This document shows, piece after piece, positions 1 through 7,362 of a DNA stretch of 7,800 bases (positions are counted from its first letter, which is position 1; each line of letters opens with the position of its first letter). Below the pieces are notes generated by a model. That model did no database searches and had not been told where the DNA came from. It saw nothing but the letters and a program-made list of their open reading frames with translations. The DNA is taken from the NCBI GenBank assembly GCA_011051425.1, contig DRLF01000463.1, positions 1-7,800 on the forward strand, in the 5' to 3' direction. The stretch is from Thiolapillus brandeum (GTDB taxonomy: Bacteria > Pseudomonadota > Gammaproteobacteria > Chromatiales > Chromatiaceae). The position numbers and the translations under genes were made by a program.

Positions 1-560
1 AACGCGCCATCGATTACCTGGGTAAGCCCGGAGGCTTCCTCAACGACGCCAATGTCCGTATCCCACTGCCCGGCTCAGTGGACAAGATCGCTTCGGGACT
101 GCGGGCCGTGGGCCAGGGAGCCCTGGTCGACGAGTTCGAAACCACCATGAACAAGGCGGCGGAAACAGCCATTCCAAAGACACTGGATATCGTCAAGGAC
201 ACCGTACAGAACATGACGCTGGAAGACGCCGCGAATATTCTCAACGGCGGTGACGATGCCGCTACCCGCTACCTGCGGGAGAAGGCCGGACCATCCCTGG
301 AGAAAGCCATCAAGCCCATCGTCTCCCAGGCAACCGATCAGGTTGGCGCAACAGCCAGCTACAAGCAGCTGACCGCCAATGCCGGCGGCGGTATGCTGGG
401 CGGACTGCTCGGTGGCGGCAGTGCGCTGGACCTGGACTCCTATGTCACGGAGAAAACCCTGGACGGCCTGTTCTACAAACTGGCCCAGGAAGAGAAGGCC
501 ATCCGCCAGAATCCCGTTGCCCGCAGTACGGATCTGCTGAAACAGGTTTTTGGCAGATAG
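1..560 (+). CDS. DUF4197 domain-containing protein (5' truncated)
   Basis: The reading frame is open from the left edge (first full codon at 3) to a TAG at 558-560, giving 185 residues; the N-terminus and any signal peptide lie outside the window. The visible part matches DUF4197 as I know it: a GGFLND...VRIPLPG segment near the start, then a NKAAETA.P helix, a MTLEDAANILNGGDDAATRY stretch, and a C-terminal EEKAIRQNPVARSTDLLKQVFG-type ending. A glycine-rich linker (AGGGMLGGLLGGG) precedes the last part. Family members are usually exported or lipid-anchored proteins of about 210-240 residues with no known function, so roughly 40-50 residues are missing here. A GTG at 78 could be mistaken for a start, but the conserved sequence continues upstream of it. 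No functional link to the downstream genes is visible. Confidence 0.9.
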   Translation, partial: RAIDYLGKPGGFLNDANVRIPLPGSVDKIASGLRAVGQGALVDEFETTMNKAAETAIPKTLDIVKDTVQNMTLEDAANILNGGDDAATRYLREKAGPSLEKAIKPIVSQATDQVGATASYKQLTANAGGGMLGGLLGGGSALDLDSYVTEKTLDGLFYKLAQEEKAIRQNPVARSTDLLKQVFGR

Positions 561-616
561 CCCAGACATTCGCCAGGATATATCTATTAATCTCAATAAA
601 TTATAAAGCATAGTTC
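561..616 (+). other. AT-rich spacer upstream of the DsbD_2-family gene
   Basis: These 56 nt separate the DUF4197 stop from the next ATG. They are much more AT-rich than the flanking genes and contain several A/T hexamers that could serve as a -10 (for example around 601-607), but I see no paired -35, no hairpin terminator and no convincing Shine-Dalgarno sequence before 617. The next gene pair may start from here or be read through from upstream. Confidence 0.35.
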
Positions 617-1291
617 ATGGAGATTGGTTATCTTGGCGCGTTTCTCATGGGGCTGTTTGGCGCCCTGCATTGCGTCGGCATGTGCGGCAGTATCATGGGC
701 GTGCTGACCTTCAGTCTGCCGGTGGACATACGCAGTCGCCCGGCGCAGTTGGCGGGCTTTCTCAGCTATTACAGCCTGGGCCGTATTTTCAGCTATACCC
801 TCGCCGGCGCACTTGCCGGGGCCTTCGGTGCGGGCCTGCTGTTTCGCATCAGCCCCCAGTACGGACACAGCATCCTGCTGCTCACCGCCACCATCCTGAT
901 GGTAGCCGTGGGCCTGTATCTCGCAGGCTGGTTTCCCGCATTCGCCCGTATCGAAAAAGCCGGCTCGCCCATCTGGAAAAAGCTGGAGCCTCTGGGCCGT
1001 AAACTGCTGCCTGTCACCTCCCCCTGGCAGGCACTGCTATATGGCCTGATCTGGGGATGGCTGCCTTGCGGCCTGGTTTATTCCGCGCTGTTTATTGCCT
1101 TGGGTCAAGGCGGCTGGCTTCAGGGTGGGTTATTTATGCTGTTGTTTGGTATAGGGACCTTGCCAGCCGTGATGGCAACGGGTATCTTTGCCGAGCAGAT
1201 ATTGCGCTTCGCGCGCAATCCGCGCATGCGCATGATTGCAGGCTTGTTGCTGATTGCATTTGCACTGACCGGACTGATCATCAACTGGTAG
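617..1291 (+). CDS. SafE/TauE-like membrane protein (DsbD_2 / UreH-type transmembrane domain)
   Basis: This 224-residue protein is almost entirely hydrophobic, with about six membrane segments. Near the N-terminus it carries the hallmark LHCVGMCG (residues 17-24, Cys19 and Cys23), and a second conserved block GWLPCGLVYSAL (147-158, Cys151) followed by FGIGTLP (177-183). This two-cysteine-block layout identifies the family annotated as 'sulfite exporter TauE/SafE' or 'DsbD_2'. In many Gammaproteobacteria such a gene follows ccoS in clusters for cbb3-type cytochrome oxidase assembly, where a role in metal (copper) or thiol handling across the inner membrane is suspected but, as far as I know, unproven. 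The ATG at 617 places the first helix just before HCxGMCG, as in typical members; the next Met (residue 11) would remove half of that helix. There is no clear Shine-Dalgarno. The stop is 4 nt before the next gene, so the two are probably co-transcribed and translationally coupled. Confidence 0.85.
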   Translation: MEIGYLGAFLMGLFGALHCVGMCGSIMGVLTFSLPVDIRSRPAQLAGFLSYYSLGRIFSYTLAGALAGAFGAGLLFRISPQYGHSILLLTATILMVAVGLYLAGWFPAFARIEKAGSPIWKKLEPLGRKLLPVTSPWQALLYGLIWGWLPCGLVYSALFIALGQGGWLQGGLFMLLFGIGTLPAVMATGIFAEQILRFARNPRMRMIAGLLLIAFALTGLIINW

Positions 1292-1295
1292 AAAA

Positions 1296-2246
1296 ATGAA
1301 CAAATCTTCCAATTACGAATTACTCGGAAAATCACCGGAATTCGAAGCGCTGTTGCGTTCACTGGACATCGCGGCGGTGACCGATGTCACGCTCATTCTT
1401 ACCGGAGAGAGCGGTACAGGAAAGGAATTGCTGGCCCACCATGTGCACACCAGGAGCAGGCGCAACGGTGCTCCCTTCGTTGCCATCAACTGCGCAGCAC
1501 TGCCGGAAGGGCTGGCTGAATCCGAACTTTTCGGTCACGTTAAGGGCGCATTCACCGGCGCGGTGACCGACAATCCCGGCCGCATCAGCCAGGCGGAGGG
1601 CGGCACACTGTTTCTGGATGAAATCGGCGAAATGTCCCTGGATATCCAGGCAAAGCTGCTGCGATTTCTTGAATCCGGCGAATTTCAGCCCGTGGGCAGC
1701 CTGAAACAGCGCCACGCCGACGTGCGCCTGCTGGCGGCCACCAATGCCGATCTTCGCAAGAAGGTGGAAGACGGCAGTTTTCGGGAAGACCTGTATTACC
1801 GCCTGAATATCATTCCTTTCCATGTGCCCGCACTGAGGGAGCGTACCGGGGACGTGGAACTGCTGATACCCGAGATCACAAAACGTCTCAGTGAAACCTA
1901 CAGCCTGCCGGTACCCAGTTACAGCAAAGCCGCCATGGATTGCCTGAAACGCTATGCCTGGCCCGGCAATATCCGTGAACTGCGCAACCTGTGTGAACGT
2001 ATGCTGATCCTGTTCAATGGCCGGGAAATCACTGACGGCAACCTGCCACGGGAAATTCGCCACCAGCAGACGAAGCGCTGGACCTTCGCCCTGCCCGATT
2101 CGGGCATCAGGCTCGACGAACTGGAACAGGAACTGCTGCAGCAGGCACTGGAGAAAAGCCAGGGCAACCAGAGCAAGGCGGCACGCATACTGGGGCTTAG
2201 CCGCTATGCCTTCATGTACCGCCTGAAGAAGTACCAACTGCAATAG
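1296..2246 (+). CDS. Sigma-54-dependent activator lacking a sensory domain (AAA+ plus Fis-type HTH)
   Basis: A 316-residue bacterial enhancer-binding protein. The AAA+ core begins almost at the N-terminus: Walker A GESGTGKE (37-44), the sigma-54-contacting GAFTGA loop (84-89, intact), Walker B GTLFLDE (103-109), the arginine-finger region [10 protein letters not shown] (162-171) and the sensor-II motif [10 protein letters not shown] (222-231). A Fis-type helix-turn-helix follows at about 289-312 ([20 protein letters not shown]). Only about 10 residues precede the core, so there is no receiver, GAF or PAS domain; PspF and HrpR/HrpS are known activators of this shape and depend on partner proteins for control. 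All residues needed for ATP hydrolysis and sigma-54 remodelling seem present. The ATG lies 4 nt after the membrane-protein stop, with only a weak ribosome-binding site, which fits coupling. A sigma-54 promoter with tandem enhancer-like dyads lies in this window upstream of the TonB receptor, a candidate target. Confidence 0.95.
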   Translation: MNKSSNYELLGKSPEFEALLRSLDIAAVTDVTLILTGESGTGKELLAHHVHTRSRRNGAPFVAINCAALPEGLAESELFGHVKGAFTGAVTDNPGRISQAEGGTLFLDEIGEMSLDIQAKLLRFLESGEFQPVGSLKQRHADVRLLAATNADLRKKVEDGSFREDLYYRLNIIPFHVPALRERTGDVELLIPEITKRLSETYSLPVPSYSKAAMDCLKRYAWPGNIRELRNLCERMLILFNGREITDGNLPREIRHQQTKRWTFALPDSGIRLDELEQELLQQALEKSQGNQSKAARILGLSRYAFMYRLKKYQLQ

Positions 2247-2291
2247 ATCACGCGACAGCTTCGTTCACCGGGTTCCGGTTTTCGCAGGAAC

Positions 2292-2317
2292 GACAAACTT
2301 CCCCTCGGAAGTTTGTC
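2292..2317. terminator. Perfect 11-bp hairpin between convergent genes
   Basis: GACAAACTTCC (2292-2302) and GGAAGTTTGTC (2307-2317) are exact inverted copies around a 4-nt loop, 46 nt after the activator stop and 42 nt before the stop of the convergent repeat-protein gene. The position suggests a bidirectional terminator. No good T-run follows on either strand, so it may act as a 3'-end stabiliser or a weak terminator instead. Confidence 0.55.
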
Positions 2318-2324
2318 ACAAATC

Positions 2325-2341
2325 ACCCAATTGGTTTGGGT
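2325..2341. repeat. Second short hairpin in the convergent spacer
   Basis: ACCCAA (2325-2330) and TTGGGT (2336-2341) form a 6-bp stem around TTGGT, just 7 nt beyond the larger hairpin. With it, this may make up the transcription end region shared by the two convergent genes. No T-run follows, so termination activity is uncertain. Confidence 0.3.
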
Positions 2342-2358
2342 ATTCCTGTGTATGAAAG

Positions 2359-5097
2359 CTACTGAACGCTTATCGCAAAGTAGTCAGCCAGGCTGTTTAC
2401 ACGAAACCCCGGACCCAGTTCAACGCTGCTTTGGGCCTCGAACCTGACTCTTCCCCCGTCACCGATTTCATACCCCCTGACAGCCTTGATCTCGCGGCAT
2501 CTTACGGTCGTGTTTGTCGTCACCGGCTCTTCCGGTGGCAGCATGTCGAACTGCTCACAGGCAAGCCTGACTGCTACAGCCTTGTCTGCATCGAGGGTCA
2601 CGCCACAGGTTGCTGATGTTCCACCTGCACTGTCACAGCCACTCAGCCATTCCTGGCTGATTGTGAGTTGCGGATCGCCGGATGCCGCAGTCAAAACGTA
2701 GTCGTCCTCGACCATCGCATGCTCACAATCCGTGATACCTGTGTAAGGTGAACATTTTATCCCTTCGGGTGTACTGTCGATCACGCCATATCTGGCCTGA
2801 CCGGAGGCCCTGGCCGTAACTGTCAGCAGATGTCCATCGACGATATGCGCCAAAGTCGTATGCTTTCCTCCTATTCTGGGAAACTCTCCTGCCGCGTACA
2901 GGCCTGTGTCGCCCAACACCAAGGCGGAGACTGTGCCGCCGGTAGACATGTCCAGATCCCAGTCCATGTCCAGGGTGGCGTCGGATGTCGTTACCTTGGC
3001 GATCTTTGGCATGCGTATTCCGCCTATGCTGGAAAACCAGCCCCCAAGGTACAGATCGTTACCGTTCGACGACAGCGCCAGTGAAAACACATCTTTGCTG
3101 GCATCGGGATTCCATTGATTGTCGATTGCACCGTTAGAAGCATTCAAACGGGCTATCCTGTTCCTGTCAACGCCGCCGATCTGCGTAAAATGTCCACCAA
3201 CATACAGCGCATTGCCGTCCACCAGCAGAGTCCTGACGGTACTGTTGGTATCTGCCTGCCAGCCGGCATCGACCGCAGCGGTTGTGGTATCCAGTTTCGC
3301 CAACCGGTTCCTTGGCAAGCCGCCCATGGTGGAAAATACGCCACCGGCATACAGATCATTTCCCGAAAGCGCCAGGGCGTAAACTCCTCGGCTCGCTTGG
3401 GGATTCCAGCCCGAATCCAGCACTCCGGTATCGGCGGCAAGCCTGGCAAGATAATGTTGTACGCCACCGATATTGAAGAATCTGCCGCCGACATAAAGGT
3501 CATTGCCGTTCAGCAGTAAAGTCCATACACTCCCACTGGCGCTGGGATTCCAGGCAGGTACAACGCTGGCATCCGAGGCCTGCAGCCTGGCAAGGTGATT
3601 TTTCACATCCAGGCCAATATGGGTGAAATCACCACCCGTGTAGAGCGCGCTGCCGTCGGCAGAGACCGCGAGGGCCAAAATGCTGCCATCAAAGCCTGCT
3701 CCCCAGTGCTGCAGCTGGCCAGTGGCAGTGTCGATCTTGCCGAGAAAGAATTGGGGCTGGCCATTCACGCGGACGAAATCACCGCCAAAGTAGAGGTCAT
3801 TGGCATGCCTGACCAGGGCATTGACGATACCTGCCTCACCGATGTTCAGATCGGTAAAACCGGCCACCAGGTTGTCCGATGCTGTTTCCAGGCTGGCAAA
3901 AGACAGTGTGTGCTCGCCACCCGTGGTGAAAAACTCGCCGCCGACATGAATACGGCTGCCATCGGCGCTCAACAGCAGGACCCTGACCCGCTTGTTGCTA
4001 TCCGGGTTCCAGGTGCTGTCTGCCGTGGCATCAACCGTACTCAGCCGCGCAATACTGTTCCTGTTCTGCCCTCCGATTACAGCAAACTGGCCGCCCACAT
4101 AAAGACTGTTCCCGGTCAGGGCCAACGTTCTGACTGAAGCGATAAAGCCCGGTATACCCTCGGGAGCCGGATCCCAGGCATCAGGCTGCCCGGTACCTGC
4201 CGCATTCATTCTGGCAAGCCCTCTGCGGCTGACACCACCTAGTTGCCTGAAATCACCACCCGCATACAACTTGTCTCCTGTTGCCGACAGCACCAGACTG
4301 GACACGGTGCTGTCCGCATCCGGATTCCAGTTCATGTCGAGCGCTCCTGTACCCGCGGCGCTGACCTTGGCGATATAGTTTCTGCTGACGCCCGCTATTT
4401 CGGTGAAATAACCACCAATATAGAGATTACCGCCAGACAGCGCCATGGCATAAACCTGGGAGCCTGATGCCAGACCGGGATCCCAGTCGGGATCCACATC
4501 ACCCGTCAGGGTGCTGACTTTTACAATGGACTGGATGTTCTTTCCGAGTGAACTGAAAAACCCTCCCAGGAATATCTCATTTCCACCGGGAAGCGGTTGC
4601 ATGGCATAAATGCCTTTGTAGGAATGATCTCCTTCCGCAACGGGATACCAGTCCGGGTCGAGCTTGCCGGTCGCCAGATCCAACCGGCAGATCCCTAGGC
4701 GCATTTTCCCACCCACGAATGCAAAGCCACCGCCAACGTACAAGTAGTCACCGTCCCGTAACAAGGCTTTTACACAGGTGGTGCGGTACCTGATCTGCGG
4801 ATCCCAGTCCTCATCCAGCGTGCCATCCGGGTTTAGTTTGGCAATGCAGCTTTGTTCCTTGCCCTGAATCTGGGTAAAAGCGCCACCGATGATCAAGCCA
4901 CCATCAGGCAGTTCAGCAATGGCATCTATCGACCCCGGTTTCACCAGCGTAAGTTTCGGAGCATCTGCAACTGCAGCATACCCGGCTGATGCAAGGGGAC
5001 TGGCCAATAGAAAGAGTGTGGTCAGAACCAACAGCAGAAGATGTCGCAACTTTTCCCTCATAACATTCACGCTTGTGAAATGAAGAGAATTTTCCAT
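2359..5097 (-). CDS. Exported protein with 14 delta-60-like (propeller-type) repeats and Cys-rich C-terminal tail
   Basis: I place the start at 5097 rather than the in-frame ATG at 5118, because AGGAGG (complement of 5104-5109) lies 6 nt before it; this gives 912 residues. A Sec signal follows a long basic N-region: hydrophobic LLLLVLTTLFLLASPLASA (residues 20-38), with likely cleavage after ASA. Residues about 49-755 hold 14 repeats of 48-56 residues. Each has the pattern LYVGGxFxxIGGxxRNxIARLxxxxGxxDxxWNP, with the GG (AG in the last) at 71, 122, 178, 228, 280, 335, 386, 438, 488, 537, 585, 634, 685 and 736. This matches the delta-60 repeat family (DUF5122), predicted to fold as beta-propeller blades. 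A divergent InlB B-repeat-like module with paired cysteines follows (757-845), then a tail (about 869-912) with VRGYEIGDGGRVRF...VELGPGF. The protein probably acts in the periplasm or at the cell surface. It lies 188 nt downstream of the TonB receptor on the same strand; a joint role is inference. The ligand is unknown. Confidence 0.85.
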   Translation of the reverse strand: MENSLHFTSVNVMREKLRHLLLLVLTTLFLLASPLASAGYAAVADAPKLTLVKPGSIDAIAELPDGGLIIGGAFTQIQGKEQSCIAKLNPDGTLDEDWDPQIRYRTTCVKALLRDGDYLYVGGGFAFVGGKMRLGICRLDLATGKLDPDWYPVAEGDHSYKGIYAMQPLPGGNEIFLGGFFSSLGKNIQSIVKVSTLTGDVDPDWDPGLASGSQVYAMALSGGNLYIGGYFTEIAGVSRNYIAKVSAAGTGALDMNWNPDADSTVSSLVLSATGDKLYAGGDFRQLGGVSRRGLARMNAAGTGQPDAWDPAPEGIPGFIASVRTLALTGNSLYVGGQFAVIGGQNRNSIARLSTVDATADSTWNPDSNKRVRVLLLSADGSRIHVGGEFFTTGGEHTLSFASLETASDNLVAGFTDLNIGEAGIVNALVRHANDLYFGGDFVRVNGQPQFFLGKIDTATGQLQHWGAGFDGSILALAVSADGSALYTGGDFTHIGLDVKNHLARLQASDASVVPAWNPSASGSVWTLLLNGNDLYVGGRFFNIGGVQHYLARLAADTGVLDSGWNPQASRGVYALALSGNDLYAGGVFSTMGGLPRNRLAKLDTTTAAVDAGWQADTNSTVRTLLVDGNALYVGGHFTQIGGVDRNRIARLNASNGAIDNQWNPDASKDVFSLALSSNGNDLYLGGWFSSIGGIRMPKIAKVTTSDATLDMDWDLDMSTGGTVSALVLGDTGLYAAGEFPRIGGKHTTLAHIVDGHLLTVTARASGQARYGVIDSTPEGIKCSPYTGITDCEHAMVEDDYVLTAASGDPQLTISQEWLSGCDSAGGTSATCGVTLDADKAVAVRLACEQFDMLPPEEPVTTNTTVRCREIKAVRGYEIGDGGRVRFEAQSSVELGPGFRVNSLADYFAISVQ
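2362..2493 (-). other. C-terminal 'GPGF' beta module of the repeat protein
   Basis: Residues about 869-912 read as short beta-strands with the pattern GYEIGDGGRVRFEA...SVELGPGFRV. This resembles the terminal 'coathanger'-like stacks (xxGxxVxFxAxxxIxLxPGFxVxxG) found at the ends of large exported bacterial proteins. It may serve surface anchoring or structural capping; the similarity is from memory of the pattern only. Confidence 0.4.
2563..2829 (-). other. Divergent InlB B-repeat-like module with two cysteine pairs
   Basis: Residues 757-845 follow the pattern LTVTA..G.G.V.STPEGIKC...C......VLTAASG......WLSGC....ATCGVTLDADKAVAV, which is typical of divergent InlB B-repeat domains. The four cysteines (positions 782, 791, 821 and 831) probably form two disulfides, consistent with an exported protein. 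Confidence 0.5.
2833..4953 (-). repeat. Fourteen tandem delta-60-like protein repeats (possible 2 x 7 propeller)
   Basis: The coding region for residues about 49-755 consists of 14 copies of a unit of about 51 codons. The DNA copies have diverged, but the recurring GG-aromatic and WNP positions remain in nearly all units; the WNP codons appear on the + strand as repeated GGGATTCCA-like words. Fourteen units equal two seven-bladed propellers, though one larger superhelix cannot be excluded. Confidence 0.75.
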
Positions 5098-5285
5098 CAC
5101 CAACCTCCTGGTAACCATACGGCTTGTTTCAAGACTTCTTTTTTAAATATAGTGCTGTTTACACCTGTATTGTTGCTTCAATTGAATTTTATTGCCGCAG
5201 ATCAAAATAATAGCCCGCAGCAGAGACTGCAGGCCAATTTGCTTTCCTGGCGCCGCAACAGATACGGTCGCCGGAAAAGAATTTC
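5098..5285 (-). other. Spacer between TonB receptor and repeat-protein gene
   Basis: On the minus strand these 188 nt run from the receptor stop to the repeat-protein start. The receptor-proximal half is GC-rich and shows only short, imperfect inverted repeats and no convincing terminator. The distal half is AT-rich with a -10-like TATATT (complement of 5146-5151), a 10-bp palindrome TTCAATTGAA (5177-5186) and the strong Shine-Dalgarno at 5104-5109. The repeat gene may be read from the receptor promoter, from a promoter of its own here, or from both. Confidence 0.4.
5104..5109 (-). promoter_or_regulatory. Strong ribosome-binding site that fixes the repeat-protein start
   Basis: AGGAGG on the minus strand, 6 nt upstream of the ATG at 5097-5095. 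The upstream in-frame ATG at 5118-5116 has no such site, and the next Met (5061-5059) is farther away, so 5097 is the best supported start. Confidence 0.85.
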
Positions 5286-7316
5286 TTAGAACCGGTAAGC
5301 TGCGTTCAGATAGAAGTACCTTCCGGGTTCGTTCATCAGGATCACATCACCACCGCCGCCTTCCAGCAGGGTCAGGTCCTTGTAGGTGTTGCTGACGGCA
5401 TAGGTCTCATCGAACACATTGTCCACGCCCAGCACCAGATTGATATTCTTGGTGAGCGCATGGTCCACCTTCAGGTTGAGAACGGCCCAACTGTCGAGCT
5501 CCTGTTCACCGTTGTCTGCGTCATAGCGGGTCCAGCTGTCGGCAGCCACCACTTCGGCACGCGCCAGGCTGTCATTCAGGTACTCCCAGTTGAGCGCCAG
5601 TGTGCCCTTGAGAGGCGGAATCTCCGGCAGATCCCTGTCTGTCTGTCCGGGCTGCGCCTTGTCTTTCTCGCCGCGCTGCCAGGCCAGGCCAAAATCCAGG
5701 TAAATCTGGTCAGTGAAATTCCAGGAGCCATCAACGGAGAAACCATAGAGGGTCGCATCCACATTGTCGAAGCGGCGCATCATTTTACTGTCGTTGTAGA
5801 CGATGAAGTCACCCAGCCAGCTGTAGAAAACCTTGGGCTTGATATACAGGGAACCGGCATTCAGTTCCATGCCAAGATCGATTTCGGTATTGGTCACCTG
5901 ATCGAGATCAGGGTTGCCGATATGCACGCCGCCTGCCGTGGGGAATCGCAGGTAGAGTTCACGGGCATCGGGTACACGTGCGGAACGCCCCACACCGCCG
6001 AACAGTTTCAGACCATCCTGCAGCCCGTAGGTGCCGAAGGCGAAAGCGCTGAGCGCTGAATAATCGTTGGAAGGCTGTGTCCCGGCGGGTTCGATGGTGG
6101 TGTCATCATAGCGGGCACCCAGCTTCAGGTTGAAGCTTTCGATATTCTTTTCCGCCTCGACAAAGATGGCGGCATTGTCCGTATCCACATCATCGATACT
6201 GACGAAGCCATCGATCTTGGCAGCCATGCCCTTGCCTTCAAAGGCGCCATCCCAGTTGCGGCGGCTGAAATCCAGTCCCACGGTCATGGCTGTGCCATCG
6301 CTCAGATCCCAGCTGTTTTTGACCTTGGCGCCCTGCATCTCGGTTTCCAGGTGGTGGGTCTTCTCATTCACGGAACCTGGGCCGGAGGAAAGGCGGTAGC
6401 GGTTGGACATGGGATGGTCCACCTGGGAGTTGTAATACTGAAAGCTCAGCTCCCGCGACCAGACTCCCAGATCGCTGATGACATATTGCACATCAAAAAC
6501 ATCGGAATCGTCGTAGATGGCATCCATGGGACTGGAAGGGTACAGCACATCATCACTGCGGTTGGCGGTGTAGCTCAGCTTGAGTTCCTGGTTCTCGGTA
6601 ATATCCACGAACAGTTTTCCCATGAAAGTGGATTTTTCATAGGCCTCCAGATCCCGGTATTTGTCCTGATACCGTCCCTTGCTGGTTGGATCATAGTTCT
6701 CGATCTGCTCGGCAAAGTCATTGCCGTCGCCATCTTCGTACTGATCGCTGCTTTCCCTGGAAATGCTGGCCATGGCGCGCACGCGATCGGTACCCCCCGT
6801 CAAAGTCGCAGCGCCTTTCAGGTAATTCCAGCTGCCCACATTCAGGCTGACCTCGCCGTGCATGCCCTCTTCCGGTTCCTTGGTGGTGATCTTCACCGCG
6901 CCGCTGAGGGTGCCGAAGTTCTCCACGTCGTAGGGGCCTTCGGTGATCTCCACAGATTCGATGTTGTTGGTCAGAATATGGGAGGGGGGCGGATCCATGC
7001 GGTTGGGGCAGGCGCCGTAGATCTTGCCACCATCGATGAGAATGTTGATGTTGTCCTTCTTCTGGCCGCGCAGGATGATGTCATTGGCAATGCCACTGCG
7101 GCGCACCAGGGAAACAGAAGCTGATTTCTTTGCCAGGGCTTCCGCCAGGTCAGCAGATTTTACTTCCTTGCCGCTGATATCATTGAGGCGTGTGCCCTGC
7201 ACCACCATTTCCGGCATTGCTTCGGTATCGTCTTTCTTGTCTTCCTGGTCAGCGGCCACACCAGTGGCACACAGACTGCTGCAAATCACAAAGGGAAGAA
7301 TCTGCTTCTTTTTCAT
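5286..7316 (-). CDS. TonB-dependent outer-membrane receptor, OprC/NosA-like copper type
   Basis: A 676-residue TonB-dependent receptor. A Sec signal (about residues 1-21, MKKKQ then a hydrophobic stretch ending GVA/A) is followed by a TonB-box-like EMVVQGTR (36-43), a plug domain (about 45-147, with ILRGQ, NILIDGG and SVEITEGPYDVENFGTLSGAV) and a 22-strand-type barrel ending in the aromatic residue F676, as outer-membrane proteins do; NVFDETYA (633-640) is a typical late-barrel motif. In the plug, GACPNRMDPP contains Cys103-xxx-Met107, and a barrel region contains VDHPMSN, His301-x-Met303. In Pseudomonas OprC the CxxxM and HxM pairs bind copper, so I infer copper import. The length fits the family. 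MKKK is the only reasonable start; no good Shine-Dalgarno is visible. The upstream region carries a sigma-54 promoter, an IHF site and tandem dyads. Confidence 0.9.
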   Translation of the reverse strand: MKKKQILPFVICSSLCATGVAADQEDKKDDTEAMPEMVVQGTRLNDISGKEVKSADLAEALAKKSASVSLVRRSGIANDIILRGQKKDNINILIDGGKIYGACPNRMDPPPSHILTNNIESVEITEGPYDVENFGTLSGAVKITTKEPEEGMHGEVSLNVGSWNYLKGAATLTGGTDRVRAMASISRESSDQYEDGDGNDFAEQIENYDPTSKGRYQDKYRDLEAYEKSTFMGKLFVDITENQELKLSYTANRSDDVLYPSSPMDAIYDDSDVFDVQYVISDLGVWSRELSFQYYNSQVDHPMSNRYRLSSGPGSVNEKTHHLETEMQGAKVKNSWDLSDGTAMTVGLDFSRRNWDGAFEGKGMAAKIDGFVSIDDVDTDNAAIFVEAEKNIESFNLKLGARYDDTTIEPAGTQPSNDYSALSAFAFGTYGLQDGLKLFGGVGRSARVPDARELYLRFPTAGGVHIGNPDLDQVTNTEIDLGMELNAGSLYIKPKVFYSWLGDFIVYNDSKMMRRFDNVDATLYGFSVDGSWNFTDQIYLDFGLAWQRGEKDKAQPGQTDRDLPEIPPLKGTLALNWEYLNDSLARAEVVAADSWTRYDADNGEQELDSWAVLNLKVDHALTKNINLVLGVDNVFDETYAVSNTYKDLTLLEGGGGDVILMNEPGRYFYLNAAYRF
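6408..6416 (-). other. HxM half of the predicted copper site in the TonB receptor
   Basis: The codons for His301-Pro-Met303. Together with Cys103 and Met107 in the plug (codons 7008-7010 and 6996-6998) they reproduce the CxxxM-HxM ligand set described for OprC. Spacing between the two pairs is 198 residues here, similar to the roughly 180 I recall for OprC. Confidence 0.65.
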
Positions 7317-7362
7317 TGGCTGTCAGTCTCAATAAGTTGGAGGTTAAAACTTCAGCATATAG

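Noticed and set aside
587..600. TTAATCTCAATAAA, an FNR-like box (8 of 10 bases) before the DsbD_2-family gene
   Set aside because: It lies only 17 nt before the ATG, so a 41.5-bp activation distance would put the start of transcription inside the gene; the region is AT-rich and chance matches are likely.
1359..2243. Long open frame on the minus strand (294 codons) opposite the activator gene
   Set aside because: It lies wholly within a gene with all expected AAA+ and HTH motifs and its translation shows no recognisable domain; it is a codon-bias shadow.
3595..4137. Open frame on the plus strand (180 codons) opposite the repeat protein
   Set aside because: It overlaps regular repeats in the real frame and owes its length to their repetitive composition; no Shine-Dalgarno or domain.
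5152..5167. Sigma-54 promoter upstream of the repeat-protein gene
   Set aside because: The minus strand has GG and GC but 8 bp apart instead of 10, a spacing that sigma-54 does not normally tolerate.
6351..7124. Open frame on the plus strand (257 codons) opposite the TonB receptor
   Set aside because: The opposite frame encodes a full-length receptor with plug and barrel motifs; the plus-strand translation is not a credible protein.
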